Below are positions 17,511 through 25,866 of a stretch of DNA of 64,000 bases, one piece after another (within the stretch, counting starts at the first letter, position 1; every line of letters starts with the position of its first letter). The DNA is taken from positions 62,001-126,000 of the forward strand of contig JAGXGA010000061.1 of the NCBI GenBank assembly GCA_024636975.1. The letters run 5' to 3'. Under the pieces are notes generated by a model, which saw nothing but the letters and a program-made list of their open reading frames with translations, ran no database searches and was not told where the DNA came from. The translations under genes were made by a program, and so were the position numbers. The stretch comes from Mariniphaga sp. Its GTDB lineage: Bacteria > Bacteroidota > Bacteroidia > Bacteroidales > Prolixibacteraceae.

Positions 17511-18113
17511 TTACTGATTCAATTTGTAGTCATCACGCGAAAATCTTTTCTCAGCCCATTCGCCTATCCAGAACATTCCAAGGGCAACTAATATTATTAA
17601 TAAGGTAAGCATTCCACGTGAGGCCCCAAGCATTTCATTAAGTAAGGGAGCCCCCATAAATTGGGCATTATAAAAGCCTTCCCACAGGGGGTAACCCTCG
17701 GCAAAAACCAGGATGCCAATAAACATACCTCCGATGAATGCCAGTGCATCGATTTTCCCAATAGAAGCAGCACAAAAGGATGTTCCAGGGCAATAGCCAC
17801 CTAATATGAATCCGGCACCCATAATAACACCTCCACCGAGTGTTGACCAAAGGTAAGTTGGGTTAATATATATGTAACTAAGGTCGATCCAATTGAACAA
17901 GCTCATGAAAAGCAACCCGACAGAACCGACAATTGCTGCAGTGAAGAACACTTTTAAGACAGTTGTATCATAACCATAAAACATTCCTGCCAGCCTTCGG
18001 CTGGAGGAAAAACCATTTGCTTCAAGAACAAATCCAAAACCGATTCCTATGAAAAATGCAAGTAACAAATTGGTGTTTTGAGAAATTACTTCATAAACGA
18101 CAAGTGGTCCCAT
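17511..18113 (-). CDS. YeeE/YedE family sulfur-transport membrane protein (second of pair)
   Basis: A 200-residue polytopic protein of the YeeE/YedE (DUF395) family. E. coli and thermophilic members import thiosulfate through Cys-containing selectivity motifs. It has the conserved GGYCPGTSFCA motif at about residue 115 with two cysteines, and roughly five hydrophobic segments. An in-frame TTG at 18152 gives 13 more residues; the ATG at 18113 is preferred. With the neighbouring 170-residue homologue it probably makes a two-piece version of the single-chain transporter. Confidence 0.88.
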   Translation of the reverse strand: MGPLVVYEVISQNTNLLLAFFIGIGFGFVLEANGFSSSRRLAGMFYGYDTTVLKVFFTAAIVGSVGLLFMSLFNWIDLSYIYINPTYLWSTLGGGVIMGAGFILGGYCPGTSFCAASIGKIDALAFIGGMFIGILVFAEGYPLWEGFYNAQFMGAPLLNEMLGASRGMLTLLIILVALGMFWIGEWAEKRFSRDDYKLNQ

Positions 18114-18161
18114 TATAGAAAATTTAAATTTTAAAAAATGAATGATATTCAATGAATTGCA

Positions 18162-18674
18162 TTAAAGCCATAGTTTTCGCGCAAAATAAGCCAGGCCAAA
18201 AGCAGTTCCAAAAATGGCAGCCATCGAAAGGAAACCACTTACTGAGAGCACAGCCATTCCGGTTAGGGCCGAGCCACTTGTGCAGCCACGCCCCAATTGC
18301 GATCCAAAGCCAAAAAATACACCTCCAAGGGCAGCAAATAGCAGTCGCGTTTTATTGGTAATTTTAGGTGATTTTTCCACTTTAAATTTTAGCCTGCCTG
18401 CAATTGCGCCCGACAAAAAACCGCCCACAACAACCCCCAAAATTTGGTAAACCAGCCAGTCGTTCAGCGGATTGGTATGCGTCTCCATATAATCTTTGTA
18501 AAAAGCAGTATTTTCAACATGACCCGGAGCAATAGTTTTCATGCCCGCCACCAGGGTACTTTTAGCAGCTCCGCTGGCTCCAAGCCCCCTGCCTGAAACC
18601 CAGAAAGCAACTATTAAAACAAGTCCCAACAGAACACCCCCCAAATAGGGATTCATGTACCTTCTTTGATTCAT
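18162..18674 (-). CDS. YeeE/YedE family sulfur-transport membrane protein (first of pair)
   Basis: A 170-residue membrane protein with the family motif GRGCTSGSALTGMA (about residue 130) containing a single conserved Cys, and four to five hydrophobic segments. It is encoded directly after the reductase membrane subunit. The frame is open to a GTG at 18716, but the ATG at 18674 starts just before the first hydrophobic stretch and is chosen. It likely works with the product of 17511-18113 to move thiosulfate or another reduced sulfur species across the inner membrane. Confidence 0.87.
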   Translation of the reverse strand: MNQRRYMNPYLGGVLLGLVLIVAFWVSGRGLGASGAAKSTLVAGMKTIAPGHVENTAFYKDYMETHTNPLNDWLVYQILGVVVGGFLSGAIAGRLKFKVEKSPKITNKTRLLFAALGGVFFGFGSQLGRGCTSGSALTGMAVLSVSGFLSMAAIFGTAFGLAYFARKLWL

Positions 18675-18719
18675 ATTTAGTGATTTTTTGTAATATATTT
18701 TTTTTAAAACATTCACCCA

Positions 18720-19661
18720 TCAATATAACCACCGGCTCATCTGCCCGGCATACGCGATAATAAAGCGAAGCATTAAGCTTCCAAAAAGAACAAGAACAAC
18801 TGGAATGAGCACCGGAATATGAAACTTCCGTAGTTCAAGAAATTCAAGTACTGCCGGAATGATCATCCCTATTATTACAACAAATATCCAAAAAAGAGCA
18901 GTGTATGGGCCTCCAAGAAATAAATTGGCAGCATCAATCTGAACTTCGGTACTAGCCAGAAATCCCATGAACATATGCACTATAAGGAACAATTCGATTC
19001 CAATAAGCATGATATCAATTTTAGCAAAATTTATCCTTTCTCCTTTGCGTTTTGAAAAAAGTATAATTATTGCTGCTCCTGCGGAAAGACCTGAGGTGAG
19101 AAACAACGGCCCTAAAATGGAAGTATTCCAAAGCGGCCTTGCATTAAATGCTGAAAACAGGATTCCGGTATAAATACCCAGGATAACAGAGAAGAAAAGA
19201 ATGATCCATGCAAGGTACTTTTTATTTTTTATCAGAAACTTTTCCAGTTCCCTTAACACATTCCATTTCCAATCCCATAAAGGAAAGAACTCCCTTATAT
19301 GAATAGCGGCCCATGCAATGGATAATGGTGTGATAGCCATAAGAGTCCAGGCTCCCCACGACATAGGTGATTGTATTTTAAAAGTGGTATACAATTGCCA
19401 GAAATAGAGTTTATGCCTTAAATCCAAAAACAATGCTCCCAAACCTATTATCAGCACAAATGGTACAATTACAGGTGCCCGGCGAACTGCACCAATATAT
19501 TTATTTTCCTTACCAAGTATAGTGTAGAGACTTGCAAAAAACAAAATCCCTGCTGCCAGACCACCCAAAAACAAATAGAGTGGAATATGCCAGTGCCATA
19601 TTTCCAGATGTGGGTCAATATTGGGGTTTAATCTTCCTGAAATAATTACTTCTTCTCTCAT
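18720..19661 (-). CDS. psrC: Polysulfide/thiosulfate reductase membrane anchor (NrfD/PsrC family)
   Basis: A 313-residue integral membrane protein with about eight hydrophobic segments and an NrfD/PsrC-like start (HWHIPLYLFLGGLAAG). This subunit oxidises menaquinol and anchors the periplasm-facing catalytic and iron-sulfur subunits. It is 12 nt downstream of psrB and precedes the YeeE pair. The quinol dependence is family knowledge, not visible in the sequence. Confidence 0.88.
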   Translation of the reverse strand: MREEVIISGRLNPNIDPHLEIWHWHIPLYLFLGGLAAGILFFASLYTILGKENKYIGAVRRAPVIVPFVLIIGLGALFLDLRHKLYFWQLYTTFKIQSPMSWGAWTLMAITPLSIAWAAIHIREFFPLWDWKWNVLRELEKFLIKNKKYLAWIILFFSVILGIYTGILFSAFNARPLWNTSILGPLFLTSGLSAGAAIIILFSKRKGERINFAKIDIMLIGIELFLIVHMFMGFLASTEVQIDAANLFLGGPYTALFWIFVVIIGMIIPAVLEFLELRKFHIPVLIPVVLVLFGSLMLRFIIAYAGQMSRWLY

Positions 19662-19673
19662 TTTAAAAATATT

Positions 19674-20207
19674 TTAAATCAGGTAATATACATGAGGTTT
19701 TGTTCCCGCCTCGGGAATCAAAGTTTTAAATTTTCGTTTCTTCAGCATTTTTGATACATCACTGTTCGGATCATCCAGATCACCGAAATACATGCATTTT
19801 GTTGGGCATACTTCCACACAGGCAGGTTGCTGTCCTTTTTGTATCCGGTGCAGGCAAAAAGTACATTTATCGACATAACCCTCTGGGTGAGAATAACGGG
19901 CATCATAGGGACAGCTTACAATACAGGCACCACAGCCAATACATTTATTCTCTGTTACAGTAACGATGCCCCCGGCTTCATAATGACTGGCACCGGTAGG
20001 GCAACTCCTGACACAAGGTGCATTTTCACAGTGATTGCATCTTTCAGACCTGATTTCAATTTCGAGCTGCGGATAGGTACCATCGGTAACTTCTACTACC
20101 CAATCACGGCAATACCCTACGGGAACATCATTTTCAGTCTGACAGGCAACCACACAGTCGGAACAGCCAACACATTTTTTTGTATCGATAGCCATTGCAT
20201 ACCTCAT
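19674..20207 (-). CDS. psrB: Polysulfide/thiosulfate reductase iron-sulfur subunit
   Basis: A 177-residue ferredoxin-like electron-transfer subunit with four Cys clusters: CVGCSDCVVAC, CNHCENAPCVRSC, CIGCGACIVSC and CTFC...CVEVC. It should hold four 4Fe-4S centres linking PsrC to the Mo site in PsrA. It has no signal sequence and is expected to be exported together with PsrA by the Tat system. Its start overlaps the psrA end by 4 nt. Confidence 0.93.
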   Translation of the reverse strand: MRYAMAIDTKKCVGCSDCVVACQTENDVPVGYCRDWVVEVTDGTYPQLEIEIRSERCNHCENAPCVRSCPTGASHYEAGGIVTVTENKCIGCGACIVSCPYDARYSHPEGYVDKCTFCLHRIQKGQQPACVEVCPTKCMYFGDLDDPNSDVSKMLKKRKFKTLIPEAGTKPHVYYLI

Positions 20208-22432
20208 GACTGTACCTCACTTTCTTTATTGAACCGGAATGTTACAAAATTTCCCCTCATGCCTGTACCTCCCATTACCGGATCCATTAAAACCCTGGTG
20301 ATCAATTGAGAATCACTGGCTCCTTTTCCATATGCACGTTTAAGTTTTTTATCATTGTGCCCAAAACCATGAACAATATAAACCGAATCAAACCGGATAC
20401 GCTCGGTTACCCTCACCTTTACCGGAAAATCAGACACCACACCATCCTGGTTTTGAAGGTATACGGGTTCTCCTTTCTTTAAACCCCATTCTTTTGCCAC
20501 TTTGGGATTTACCCAAACTGTATTTTCATCCATTAGGTCAGTAAGATTGGGATTGTTGGCTGTACGGCTAAAAGTATGCATCGGAGCACGTCCGTAATTA
20601 AGGTGGTAATACCCTGAAGGTGGTTCCGCATGTGGTGTATAAACCGGAAAAGGATCAAATCCTTCTGCTTCAAGAGCAGTTGAATAGAGTTCAATTTTTC
20701 CGGTATTGGTATAAAATTCGACTTCCTCTCCAGGGGCAAAAAACATATCACTGTACTGACGTGGAAGGTTTTTAACTCCAATCCGCTTCATTTCTTCAAG
20801 TGAAGACCCTACCTGTTTCAATTGCCATTCCAGTTTCTCCTCAAAAGTATCCCAGGCAAAATATTCCTCCAGTCCCAGTCGCTTTGAAACCTCCTTGGCC
20901 ATCCAGTAAGCCGGTTTTGTGTTGTACATTGGTTCAGCCACAGGCATTCTCAAAGCGATGCCGGGATTACGGCCCTGGGCAACCCGAAGGTCGTCCCACC
21001 GCTCCAGGTAAGTACATTCAGGTAACACAACATCGGCATATCCGGTTATCTCCATTGGCATAGTATCGACAACAACCAAAAGATCAAGGTTATTAATGGC
21101 TTCAATTGTCTTTTTCTGGTCGGGCAGTGTCATTATAAGGTTGGTGCCATTAACAATCCATCCTTTTATATTGCAATCCAAATCAGGCGAGGGAATGGTT
21201 GCATCGCAAACGCCTGATGCTAGAGCAAGGTCAGCCAGTTTATATTTCCCGTTCATTGCATCCCGCCATGTTCGCGTTGGTTTTGGGAAAGGAGGATGCG
21301 GGTATTCGGGAAGGCTCATTTTTTCAGGCACATAAAATCCACCTTTTCTGCCCCATGAACCAAGTAATGCATTTAAAATCGCAACAGCCCTCAATCGCTG
21401 GGTATCATCGCCATACCAGGTGACATGCCTCCCGGGATGTATAATAACCGCCGGTGCAGCATTGGCCATTTCACGGGCCGATTCTCTTATCAGGTGTGGT
21501 TTGATGGTAGTAATTCCATAGGCCCATTCGGGCGTATATGGCTGAACATAATTCTTTAATTCATCAAACCCATATGCATATTTTTCAATATAATCTTTAT
21601 CGTACCAATCGTTGTTTATTATTTCCCGTATCCATGAAAGCAACAACGCAATATCGGTCGCTGGCTTTACAGGCAACCAGTACTTTGACTTGCTGGCAAC
21701 CGTAGAAAAACGAGGATCAACAGTTATAATAGCTGCCCCATTATCGATTGCATCCGACATTTCCTGTACCTGTCCATTATGCATGTTTTCCCCCAGGTGT
21801 GAACCAATAAGCACAAGACAGCGCGTATCACGGATATCCAATGGTTCAGGAGAATTTAAACCTTCTCCAAAAGTAGCTAAAAAAGCTACCTCACGCGGTC
21901 CACGGCATTGCGCATAGGAAGGGGCTGCAATATTGTTGGAGCCAAAGGCTTTTATTAAATCACCCCAATAATGACCTCCGGAGCCGTGAGTAAATAATGC
22001 AGTACATTCAGGCCCATGTTCTTTTTTTATTTTTTGAAGCTTTTCCGCAATGAAATCAAAGGCTTCATCCCACGAAACTTCTTTAAATGTCTGTTTTCCG
22101 TCAGAACCTTTAACCCTTAGCAAGGGAGTTTTTAACCGATCTTCATCATAATACATCCCAACACCACCAGTTCCCCTGGGGCAAAGCCTCCCGTTGCAAT
22201 TGGGATCTTCATCATTGCCTGTAATCTTTTTAATTTTACCTTCATCATTTTTATAAACCCATCCTGCACACTGCCAGAAACATACTTCACAAACAGTAGG
22301 TGTGCGGAGAGTAGAACCTAAATCAGCAATTTTCTTTGCCTGCATTGCAGACTGTACGTAATGTCCGCCAAATAAAAGTCCTGCTGCACTTAATGAAGAT
22401 ATTTTAATAAAATCGCGCCTTGAACCCGACAT
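20204..22432 (-). CDS. psrA: Molybdopterin-dependent polysulfide/thiosulfate reductase catalytic subunit
   Basis: A 742-residue DMSO-reductase-family oxidoreductase. It has a twin-arginine signal (SRRDFIKISSLSAAGLL), an N-terminal 4Fe-4S motif (CEVCFWQC with a fourth Cys in RLCPRG), and a conserved Cys in SYAQCRGPRE that is the likely Mo ligand, as in PsrA/PhsA. The C-terminal molybdopterin-binding domain contains NPKVAKEWGLKKGE. It would reduce polysulfide, thiosulfate or tetrathionate in the periplasm using quinol through PsrB and PsrC. Arsenate or other oxyanion reductases are relatives; the YeeE, rhodanese and TauE neighbours point to sulfur. It starts the block. Confidence 0.9.
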   Translation of the reverse strand: MSGSRRDFIKISSLSAAGLLFGGHYVQSAMQAKKIADLGSTLRTPTVCEVCFWQCAGWVYKNDEGKIKKITGNDEDPNCNGRLCPRGTGGVGMYYDEDRLKTPLLRVKGSDGKQTFKEVSWDEAFDFIAEKLQKIKKEHGPECTALFTHGSGGHYWGDLIKAFGSNNIAAPSYAQCRGPREVAFLATFGEGLNSPEPLDIRDTRCLVLIGSHLGENMHNGQVQEMSDAIDNGAAIITVDPRFSTVASKSKYWLPVKPATDIALLLSWIREIINNDWYDKDYIEKYAYGFDELKNYVQPYTPEWAYGITTIKPHLIRESAREMANAAPAVIIHPGRHVTWYGDDTQRLRAVAILNALLGSWGRKGGFYVPEKMSLPEYPHPPFPKPTRTWRDAMNGKYKLADLALASGVCDATIPSPDLDCNIKGWIVNGTNLIMTLPDQKKTIEAINNLDLLVVVDTMPMEITGYADVVLPECTYLERWDDLRVAQGRNPGIALRMPVAEPMYNTKPAYWMAKEVSKRLGLEEYFAWDTFEEKLEWQLKQVGSSLEEMKRIGVKNLPRQYSDMFFAPGEEVEFYTNTGKIELYSTALEAEGFDPFPVYTPHAEPPSGYYHLNYGRAPMHTFSRTANNPNLTDLMDENTVWVNPKVAKEWGLKKGEPVYLQNQDGVVSDFPVKVRVTERIRFDSVYIVHGFGHNDKKLKRAYGKGASDSQLITRVLMDPVMGGTGMRGNFVTFRFNKESEVQS

Positions 22433-22482
22433 AATATTTCTTTTAAACTAAACGAAATCTCACTATATATATATTAGGAGCA

Positions 22483-22512
22483 CAAAATTATCTAAATATC
22501 TAGATATACCAA
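22483..22512 (-). promoter_or_regulatory. psrA operon promoter with palindromic spacer
   Basis: On the minus strand this reads TTG (22512-22510), a 19-bp spacer and TAATTTTG (22490-22483), an excellent fit to the Bacteroidota -33/-7 promoter. The expected start point gives a leader of about 45 nt to the psrA ATG. The spacer contains the perfect 12-bp palindrome ATATCTAGATAT (22496-22507), suitable as an operator for a dimeric regulator. The rest of the 22433-22679 spacer shows only AT-rich sequence. Confidence 0.7.
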
Positions 22513-22679
22513 TACCAAACCCTCAGGTGAACTTCACCATGTATTATTGATTTACATAACAATCTATAAATAAATAAATTACTTCCTAATGTTTTACAAC
22601 ATATGGTATTAATATAAAATCATTCTAAAGAAAATTAAAACGGAATGGAAAGAATAATCAGGAGAAGACAGATCAATAA

Positions 22680-22994
22680 TCAATACTTTTCGGAGTTATT
22701 TTTTTCCTCCTCCGACATAACAATTTTTTTACTCCAATTTTCTTCTTTTTTATCAACTTTATCTTCAACTTTTTCTATTCGGTCTTTTTTGTCTTTGGAT
22801 TTAGCTTTACTCAGCCACTTTTTGAATATAGGAATCTCAGAGCTCAATAAAAATAAACCTCCAAATAAAAAGATATAGCCCAGCGGTATAAAAGGCACGA
22901 CCATAAAAACGATCCCCAACAGAAGTATTATTCCACCTACCACCGGACGCAAATATTTCTTGTGCTCAGGTTTTATTTTAAATATTTTGTTCAT
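22680..22994 (-). CDS. Small membrane protein with charged C-terminal tail
   Basis: A 104-residue protein with two close hydrophobic segments (about residues 17-55, GGIILLLGIVFMVVPFIPLG...) followed by a highly charged Lys/Glu tail. The layout resembles the PGPGW-type small transmembrane family, though the exact motif is not seen. The ATG at 22994 is preferred over an in-frame TTG 15 nt upstream. It stands alone between the TonB receptor and the reductase operon. Function unknown. Confidence 0.65.
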   Translation of the reverse strand: MNKIFKIKPEHKKYLRPVVGGIILLLGIVFMVVPFIPLGYIFLFGGLFLLSSEIPIFKKWLSKAKSKDKKDRIEKVEDKVDKKEENWSKKIVMSEEEKNNSEKY

Positions 22995-23223
22995 TTTTTT
23001 AAAAGGCAAAAAAATAATACCGTTGATGAACTAATAACTAATAAAACAATTAAAAAGGAACAGAGTTCTGTCAATTAACAATTACTTCTCATTGGAAAGC
23101 AACCTGATATTATACCTACACCTCCTATGTAAGAAAAAAAGAAAACAAAAATTGAAAGATGGATTTTAGTTGAAAATTAATGCACAATTGAATTCCCCGA
23201 AATTCTCAAAAAAACAAATATAT

Positions 23224-25779
23224 TTAAAAATTCCACTTAACTTTTGCACCAAGCATTCGTGGTTTACCCGGCATAACAGTTGGCATACCAAACATCCCAC
23301 CCCAATGACCTGCACTGGAATGATAGAATTCTTCCAGCAGGTTGGTTCCGTATATGCTAAGTGCCACTTTGGGATTATCCAGTTCAACCCCGGCATTTAT
23401 ATTTAGCAAGCCATAGGCATTTTGGACCAGACCGGAGGAATTAGCTTCGGTAAACCAGAAATGTGATTTCCAGGTGTACCATGGTGAAGCAAACAAATGC
23501 AAACCTTTTAAAACAGTTGCTTTAGCCGTTAATCCTGCAGAAAAGCTATGCTCAGGTGCCCGCGCAAAGCTATTACCGGCATAAATGAATTCATTGCCAT
23601 CGACACCTGTAGAATCAAAGGCAGATTGCAGCCAGTTATAATTCCCAAATAAATCAATTCCCTTAACAAGTGCTGCCCTTACCGTGGTTTCGATACCATA
23701 TGATGTTGCTTTCCCGTTTCCGGCCAGCAAACCGTTACCAGGAGTCCCTCCCCATTGCAATGTTTGCACATTAATATGCCGGCGGTAAAAACCGGCCGCA
23801 CTCCAATATACCCGCTGCTTTATTGTGGTTTTCAATCCGGCTTCTGCACTGTTTACTTGTTCGGCCTTTACTACCATCGGCTGACTTTCCCAGGTAAACA
23901 GGAGTACCTGCGGCTTTATTCCTCTTGCTGCTTTTAAATAATAGTTGAGGTTCTCATTCCATCGGTAGGTTATTATGGCCTCCCCGGCAAACGACATATT
24001 GTTTTTGGTTAATTGCTGCTTCTCGAAAGGCAGGTATAGTAAATTTGGTGCACTTCCGGTAAATTGCCCCAGTTTGGATTCAGAACCTCCGGTAAAAAGC
24101 GATTCATGAGCCAATTGCACCCGGTCATAAAAACCACGAACGCCTCCGGTAAGAAACAATCGCTGCATTAACCGATAGGTCAGGTGAAAATAAGCCTGAG
24201 CCGATTGGGTTAGCTGTTCATTTAAAATTTCTTCGGTATGCGGTCCACTCAATGGAAAACCAGCCAGTGGCGAATCATTTAAAGGTTGAGGATTAACCGG
24301 ATAACGATTTTCCGAAGGCATAACAAAATTCCCGGGAGAGCTAAAAATTTCGTAAATAAACTGATCGGATGATGAAATCCCATGCCACCGGGAATTTCTT
24401 TCATGGTTGTAGCTTAATCCAGCCGATCCGTTCGTACGGCTTTTTCTCGAGAAATTATAACGTATTTCCTGGTAAAATTTATCTGTTTTAATTTCATCGT
24501 CCATCCCGAGTGCCGGCAGGTCTGTTCCATCGGCATCCCAGGCATCGGATGCATTACTCTTTCTGAACGAACTGATTAGTGTCCAGTAATCATGTTCGTT
24601 CAAAAAATACCTGTATGTTAATGTTCCGTCTATCAGTTCCTGTTGAGATCCCAGTTCTTCTCCCCTGTTTAAAGAAATCAGGTATTTCTCAATTCTCAAA
24701 TCTTCAACTTCACCTGCAAACCACGGGTTCATGAAGGCCATTCCCGAATGATCGTTTTTATTGTAGTTCAGGGTAACATCAAGCTTATGATTATATACAG
24801 GCAGGAAACGCAGGGAAAATCTTCCGCCATAATTATTGGTTCCATTAAGTGTTCCACCTTGTGTATTTTCCACATACCCATTACTGGCAGAGTAAATACC
24901 CGCTGCCCTTATGAATAGCATTTCATTGATTACTGGCACATTTACTGCTGCGGTTACCTCTTTTGCACCATAATTTCCACCACCTGCCTGAATAAATCCT
25001 CTCAAATAATTATCTGGCTTTTTGCTTACAAAATGTAATGCGCCACCCAGTGCATTTCTCCCAAACAGTGTATTTTGAGGACCACTAAGCACTTCAACCC
25101 GTTCCATATCAAAAAACAAGGGTGAAATGCCACCGGGTTGAGTTAACGGTACCTCATCGGAAAACACAGCAACAGAAGGCGAAATTTCAGTGAAGCCAGC
25201 ATTATTAATTGTACCAGGGAAAGAAAAACCAGCTTTTCCTGCTCCCGGTTCTAAATATGAAAGTACCGGAATAATTTTGGCAATACCCTCAATTGTGTTC
25301 ACGCTAAGCCGATCGGCAAAGGAATTGTTAACGACTGAAACGGCAGAGGGTATATCAGGAATTTGTTGTTCTCTCTTTTGGGAACTTGAAATTAATGTTT
25401 CAAGATGCACTCTTTCCTGATCCAGTGCAACGTAATGGTCATTGAAGCCGGCCTGTAAAACAAAGTCACTGGTTTTGGTCCGGTAGCCAATGCATGAAAC
25501 CTTAAGCCGTAACCTGCCGGTCGGCAAATCGGAAAGCATAAATTGCCCAAACTCATTGGAATGTACCAACCGTTTAATCCCTTCAATTTCAATACTGGCA
25601 CCGGGAATAGGAATTTTATTTATATCACGCACAAGGCCACGAAAAATTACCTGGGGTAGGTTTTCACTTACCCGCTCAACATTGCGGTATTTCCTCTTAA
25701 CCCTATCCCGGGTTTTAGGTTGGGCTATTGCTGTGAGTACAATCAGTAACAGAGACAAAAATATCAGGGCACGTTTCAT
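23224..25779 (-). CDS. TonB-dependent outer membrane receptor with carboxypeptidase-like N-terminal domain
   Basis: An 851-residue outer-membrane transporter. It has a signal peptide (about residues 1-19, ending AIAQ), a CarboxypepD_reg-like domain (VIFRGLVRDINKIPIPGAS..., about 40-125), a plug domain (SAVSVVNN... GPQNTLFGRNALGG, about 145-265) and a 22-strand beta-barrel ending in aromatic KWNF. No SusD partner is adjacent, so it is closer to siderophore/cofactor-type receptors than to a glycan SusC. The substrate is unknown. Its start codon lies inside a long hairpin, which suggests translational control. It is 87 nt downstream of gltD on the same strand. Confidence 0.92.
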   Translation of the reverse strand: MKRALIFLSLLLIVLTAIAQPKTRDRVKRKYRNVERVSENLPQVIFRGLVRDINKIPIPGASIEIEGIKRLVHSNEFGQFMLSDLPTGRLRLKVSCIGYRTKTSDFVLQAGFNDHYVALDQERVHLETLISSSQKREQQIPDIPSAVSVVNNSFADRLSVNTIEGIAKIIPVLSYLEPGAGKAGFSFPGTINNAGFTEISPSVAVFSDEVPLTQPGGISPLFFDMERVEVLSGPQNTLFGRNALGGALHFVSKKPDNYLRGFIQAGGGNYGAKEVTAAVNVPVINEMLFIRAAGIYSASNGYVENTQGGTLNGTNNYGGRFSLRFLPVYNHKLDVTLNYNKNDHSGMAFMNPWFAGEVEDLRIEKYLISLNRGEELGSQQELIDGTLTYRYFLNEHDYWTLISSFRKSNASDAWDADGTDLPALGMDDEIKTDKFYQEIRYNFSRKSRTNGSAGLSYNHERNSRWHGISSSDQFIYEIFSSPGNFVMPSENRYPVNPQPLNDSPLAGFPLSGPHTEEILNEQLTQSAQAYFHLTYRLMQRLFLTGGVRGFYDRVQLAHESLFTGGSESKLGQFTGSAPNLLYLPFEKQQLTKNNMSFAGEAIITYRWNENLNYYLKAARGIKPQVLLFTWESQPMVVKAEQVNSAEAGLKTTIKQRVYWSAAGFYRRHINVQTLQWGGTPGNGLLAGNGKATSYGIETTVRAALVKGIDLFGNYNWLQSAFDSTGVDGNEFIYAGNSFARAPEHSFSAGLTAKATVLKGLHLFASPWYTWKSHFWFTEANSSGLVQNAYGLLNINAGVELDNPKVALSIYGTNLLEEFYHSSAGHWGGMFGMPTVMPGKPRMLGAKVKWNF

Positions 25780-25816
25780 TCTTAAAGATTCTTATTCTTC
25801 AAAACGAAACGTGCCC
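25767..25816 (-). promoter_or_regulatory. Hairpin enclosing the TonB receptor start codon
   Basis: In the minus-strand RNA, 25816-25801 (GGGCACGUUUCGUUUU) can pair along its full 16 nt with 25782-25767 (AGAAUGAAACGUGCCC). The pairing has two G-U wobbles and an 18-nt loop, and 11 pairs on the open side are perfect Watson-Crick. The receptor's AUG (25779-25777) is within the stem. Such a structure should block ribosome entry unless opened by a ligand, protein or temperature. Confidence 0.6.
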
Positions 25817-25866
25817 GATTTAATTTTCTGGTGAACTGTTTTTTATTTCAGAAAACATCTGAAGCA

